Of a stretch of 9,179 nucleotides of DNA, positions 6,340-9,179 are shown one piece after another. Numbering within the stretch: the stretch's first letter is position 1; every line of letters starts with the position of its first letter. The notes beneath the pieces were generated by a model. The model worked only from the letters and a program-made list of their open reading frames with translations. It was not told the origin of the DNA and did not search any database. The position numbers and the translations under genes were made by a program. This stretch comes from JBFIHZ01 sp041601535 (GTDB lineage: Bacteria > Pseudomonadota > Gammaproteobacteria > Xanthomonadales > SZUA-36): contig JBFIHZ010000145.1 in NCBI GenBank assembly GCA_041601535.1, forward strand, positions 1 through 9,179, in the 5' to 3' direction.

Positions 6340-8532
6340 TCACTCCTTGAGACGGCGGGCCTCCAGCACATTGGGCACGCCAGCCAGCCGGCCCAGCAAA
6401 TCACTGAGCTGGGTGTAATCTTTCACCCGCAGATGCAAACGGATGCTGACTTCATCACTGAGTTCGTCCAGCCGGCTGCTGATATCGGATACCGGTGTAT
6501 CAGCAACGGACAACACGTTTGAGATATCACGAATCAGGTCACGCCGGTTAAACGCCTTGAGGCCCACCTGCACCGAGTACGTGGTTTGCGGCTTGTGCCC
6601 CCAGTGCACCTGCAACAGGCGCGGGTTGTTTTCCCGCCGCCAGCGCAGCACCTGGCGGCAGTCGTCCCGATGAATGGTGACGCCGCGGCCACGGGTAATA
6701 TAGCCGGCCACCGGGTCACCCGGCACCGGCTGACAGCAACGGGCAATGGTCGTCATCAGGTTGCCCACGCCTTCAATGGTCACGTCATCCGGGCGCTGTG
6801 AAGCGCCGCCGCGTTGCCGCACCGGGGTGCGGGTCAGCAAGTCTTCCGCCTGGGGCTGCACCTGCTCGGCCCGCATACGCTCCAATGCACTGACAATCTG
6901 CCCGACGGTCAAATCACCATTGCCGACCGCCACGTACAAATCATCCACCTGACCCAGGCTGAAACGCTTGATCACCGCGGCAAGATAAGGCGTCAGTTTT
7001 TCCGCTTCCAGGTCCATGCGGCGGACCTCGGACTCAATGGCCTCTTTTCCCGCCCGCAGATTCTCCTCGCGACTTTCCTTCTTGAACCATTGGCGCACCT
7101 TGCCGCGCGCCCGGGCGCCGTGGATATAGCCCAGCCGGGGGTTGAGCCAGTCGCGGCTGGGGTTGGGCAACTTGGCGGTGAGGATTTCGACCCGGTCGCC
7201 GGTATTCACCTGGTGGGTCAACGGCACAATGCGGCCATTGACCTTGGCGCCACGACAACGGTGACCGACCTCGGTATGTACCTGGTAGGCGAAATCCAGT
7301 ACCGTGGCACCCGCCGCCAGGTCAACCACCTGGCCACGCGGGGTCAGAACATAAACCCGTTCCTCGGTAGTGGCGGAACGGAAACTCTCCAGCAGGCTTT
7401 CATCGTCCAGTTCGTCATCGGTGGCTTCCAGCAACTGCCGCATTACCGCGATCTTGTTTTCAAAAGCCGGGTCATGCGGCCCGCCCTCCTTGTACCGCCA
7501 GTGCGCCGCCACGCCCAGTTCCGCGTGTTCATGCATCTGCCGTGAACGAATCTGCACTTCCACCGCCTTGCCCTCCGGGTCAAACACGGCGGTATGCAAG
7601 GACTGGTAATTGTTACCCTTGGGTGTGGTGATGTAATCATCAAACTCGCCGGGAATGGGCTGCCACAGGGTATGTACCAGGCCCAGCGCGCTGTAGCAGG
7701 CCGGCAGGTCTTCCACCAGGATGCGCACCGCACGCACGTCAAACAACTCTTCGAACTCAATGTGCTTGCGCTGCATCTTTTTCCAGATGCTGTAAATATG
7801 CTTGGGCCGCCCCTTGACGGAAGCTTTCAAGCCAGCGTCATCCAGCGCGGAAGCCAGTTTGCGGATAAATCCATTGATGAACTGTTCACGCTCGACACGC
7901 CGTTCGGCCACCAGCCGGGCGATTTTCTGGTATTGCGTGGGGTCCTGGAACCGGAACGACAAATCTTCCAGTTCCCATTTCAGTTGCCACACGCCGAGCC
8001 GGTTGGCCAGCGGCGCGTGAATCAGCATGGTTTCTGCCGCCAGTGCCCTGGCTTCATCACTGCCCACCTGCGCGCGACGCAGCCGTAACAGCTGCCAGGC
8101 CAGATCAATCAATACCACGCGCACGTCCTTTACCAGCGCCAGCAGCAGGCGGCGCAAGCCCTCGGCACTGCGTTCGGTGGCGCTGAGCGCGCCGCCGGCA
8201 GCGAAATGCTTGAGCTTGTGCAGCTCATCCAGTTGGCGGGCCGTCGCCTCGGGCAAGTCCTGCGCCACCCGGCTCACGTCGCAGCCAGCCTGTTCGGCAG
8301 CCATGATCATCGCGCAACTGACAGTGATCGGGTCAGGCGCCAGGGCCTGCAGGATGTTCAGCAGCTCCAGCGTGCACTGCCACGCGTCGGCGTTCATCTG
8401 GCCTGATGACTGCAGCCGCTGGTTCAGTTCCATACAGATATCCACGCCATCACCTACCGAACGGCGGTAGGCCTGCAGCCATTCCTGCACATCCTCTTGC
8501 GGTGCCATGGATTTTGTACTGTTCAATACCAT
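6340..8532 (-). CDS. relA: GTP pyrophosphokinase RelA, monofunctional (p)ppGpp synthetase
   Basis: RelA makes (p)ppGpp by moving pyrophosphate from ATP to GDP or GTP when uncharged tRNA enters the ribosomal A site. At 730 residues it has the usual length. Residues about 40-200 correspond to the hydrolase (HD) domain but lack its HD dyad and metal-binding residues, as in RelA and unlike SpoT. The synthetase domain (about 235-350) has GRPKHIYSIWKKM (241-253), FDVRAVR (264-270), EFDD (296-299, the acidic motif of monofunctional RelA where bifunctional enzymes have RxKD), GNNYQSLHTAV (306-316) and HAELGVAAHWRYKEG (336-350). A TGS domain (about 391-452), a helical region, a zinc-finger-like segment (Cys599-Cys600, His621, Cys625) and a C-terminal ACT/RRM domain (about 652-728) follow. 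The ATG at 8532 gives the MV start often seen in RelA; a second ATG (residue 9, 8508) is possible and neither has a clear Shine-Dalgarno. It lies 229 bp downstream of hrpA on the same strand with a terminator between, so it probably has its own promoter, which I could not identify. Confidence 0.97.
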   Translation of the reverse strand: MVLNSTKSMAPQEDVQEWLQAYRRSVGDGVDICMELNQRLQSSGQMNADAWQCTLELLNILQALAPDPITVSCAMIMAAEQAGCDVSRVAQDLPEATARQLDELHKLKHFAAGGALSATERSAEGLRRLLLALVKDVRVVLIDLAWQLLRLRRAQVGSDEARALAAETMLIHAPLANRLGVWQLKWELEDLSFRFQDPTQYQKIARLVAERRVEREQFINGFIRKLASALDDAGLKASVKGRPKHIYSIWKKMQRKHIEFEELFDVRAVRILVEDLPACYSALGLVHTLWQPIPGEFDDYITTPKGNNYQSLHTAVFDPEGKAVEVQIRSRQMHEHAELGVAAHWRYKEGGPHDPAFENKIAVMRQLLEATDDELDDESLLESFRSATTEERVYVLTPRGQVVDLAAGATVLDFAYQVHTEVGHRCRGAKVNGRIVPLTHQVNTGDRVEILTAKLPNPSRDWLNPRLGYIHGARARGKVRQWFKKESREENLRAGKEAIESEVRRMDLEAEKLTPYLAAVIKRFSLGQVDDLYVAVGNGDLTVGQIVSALERMRAEQVQPQAEDLLTRTPVRQRGGASQRPDDVTIEGVGNLMTTIARCCQPVPGDPVAGYITRGRGVTIHRDDCRQVLRWRRENNPRLLQVHWGHKPQTTYSVQVGLKAFNRRDLIRDISNVLSVADTPVSDISSRLDELSDEVSIRLHLRVKDYTQLSDLLGRLAGVPNVLEARRLKE

Positions 8533-8734
8533 TACGTCGATATTTGCAGCAGGCCCAACTCACCTGCATTCTTCAGGTTAATACTGACTAAAACCGCAAA
8601 TCTGAGCGGACAGCCCTGGCGAAATCACGGCCAGGCCAACGGGCGATCCTGTAGTCAACAACCGGCCCACTGACCGTTCACACGTAATCCCGTCAAGGCT
8701 ATCGGCAGCAGATTCATCATAAAGCAATCTACCG

Positions 8735-8758
8735 CGGAAAACCCGCAACGGCGGGCTT
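8735..8758 (-). terminator. Rho-independent terminator of hrpA
   Basis: Read on the minus strand, 7 nt after the hrpA stop, there is CCCGC-CGTT-GCGGG followed at once by TTTT. The 5-bp GC core (8742-8746 and 8751-8755 on the plus strand) can be extended by a G-T and an A-T pair. A compact GC stem, a 4-nt loop, a T-run and a position directly behind a stop codon are the standard features of an intrinsic terminator. It separates hrpA from relA transcription. The remaining intergenic bases, 8533-8734, hold no promoter that I find convincing. Confidence 0.8.
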
Positions 8759-8761
8759 GCT

Positions 8762-9179
8762 TCAAGCGCTTTCCAGCACTTTTTTCCAGGCGCCAGCCAG
8801 TCTTTTGGGTGATACTTTTTCTGCGGTGCCCAAACGTTGCGCAAACTGGGAAACGCGGTATTCCTCGATCAGCCAGCGATACTCGTCCAGCACCTCATCA
8901 TAGACTTCACCCTGCTCCAACCGTTCAAGATAGCGGCCCCACCACGGGTTCACTGCATCCATGCGCTGCTGATCGCGCGCCGGGTTTTGCGGCAACTGCA
9001 ACAGACGTTCCTCGATGGCAGCCAGGTAACGCGGATAGTGCGCCAGCCGGCCGGCCTGCAGATCAGCGAGAAAGCCCGGGTACAGCAGGTCCTGTAACTG
9101 CAAGGACATATCTTCCGCAGCCAGCGGCCAGCGCTCCGCCACCTCACCTTCCAGTGCAGCCGTCAGGCGTGATTGCAAA
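8762..9179 (-). CDS. hrpA: ATP-dependent RNA helicase HrpA, C-terminal end (partial at right edge)
   Basis: Only the last 138 full codons are visible. The frame is open to the window edge with no stop, and the apparent TTG start at 9178 is internal, not a real initiation site. The protein matches the C-terminal DUF3418 region of DEAH-box helicase HrpA: LLYPGFLADL (31-40), LAHYPRYLAAIEERL (45-59), NPARDQQR (65-72), then the closing block EYRWLIEEYRVSQFAQRLGT (99-118) and VSPKRLAGAWKKV (122-134). HrpA unwinds RNA and in E. coli acts in mRNA processing and rescue of collided ribosomes. The helicase motifs lie outside the window, since full-length HrpA is about 1300 residues. It is followed by an intrinsic terminator and then relA on the same strand. 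Family assignment is by recalled motif similarity and is strong for so short a fragment. Confidence 0.88.
   Translation of the reverse strand, partial: LQSRLTAALEGEVAERWPLAAEDMSLQLQDLLYPGFLADLQAGRLAHYPRYLAAIEERLLQLPQNPARDQQRMDAVNPWWGRYLERLEQGEVYDEVLDEYRWLIEEYRVSQFAQRLGTAEKVSPKRLAGAWKKVLESA

Noticed and set aside
6814..7545. 243-codon plus-strand frame opposite relA
   Set aside because: It is antisense to the TGS and zinc-finger parts of relA, and its sequence is low-information mirror coding.
8561..8577. ACCTG-N7-CAGGT inverted repeat upstream of relA
   Set aside because: The arms are only 5 bp and no known regulator site or promoter coincides with it; chance is a sufficient explanation.
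8578..8844. 88-codon minus-strand frame between hrpA and relA
   Set aside because: It begins inside hrpA in another frame and reads straight through the hrpA terminator hairpin; no family resemblance.

Overview
The window looks like a core-chromosome segment of a G+C-rich gammaproteobacterium. PBP1b with a UB2H region, an EFDD-type monofunctional RelA and a HrpA C-terminal domain are a typical gammaproteobacterial set. The genus cannot be fixed from the sequence. I see no tRNA, rRNA, IS element, integrase, CRISPR array or long repeat.

Layout: (1) Positions 1-1516, minus strand, hold the N-terminal 505 codons of mrcB (bifunctional peptidoglycan synthase PBP1b), cut by the left edge just after the transpeptidase serine motif. 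(2) Positions 1517-1653 are a divergent intergenic region with a perfect 18-bp palindrome close to the mrcB start. (3) Positions 1654-6228, plus strand, are one very large gene for a 1524-residue multidomain glycosyltransferase: an apparently decayed GT2-like domain, a GT4 domain, a coiled coil, an intact GT2 domain and a C-terminal GT-B domain. (4) Positions 6229-6339 separate two convergent genes and contain a perfect 10-bp stem-loop. (5) Positions 6340-8532, minus strand, are relA (ppGpp synthetase). (6) Positions 8533-8761 form an intergenic region with a good intrinsic terminator for the gene upstream of relA. (7) Positions 8762-9179, minus strand, are the 3' end of hrpA (DEAH-box RNA helicase), cut by the right edge.

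The housekeeping genes (cell-wall synthesis, stringent response, RNA helicase) do not form one pathway. The unusual element is the lone giant glycosyltransferase between mrcB and relA. It has the domain set of enzymes that build O-antigen, S-layer glycan or exopolysaccharide, but no sugar-nucleotide, flippase, polymerase or transporter genes lie beside it here. Its base composition looks like its neighbours', so recent transfer is not obvious. I found no convincing evidence of an undescribed multi-gene system. The glycosyltransferase, its degenerate N-terminal domain and the mrcB-proximal palindrome are the points most worth checking.
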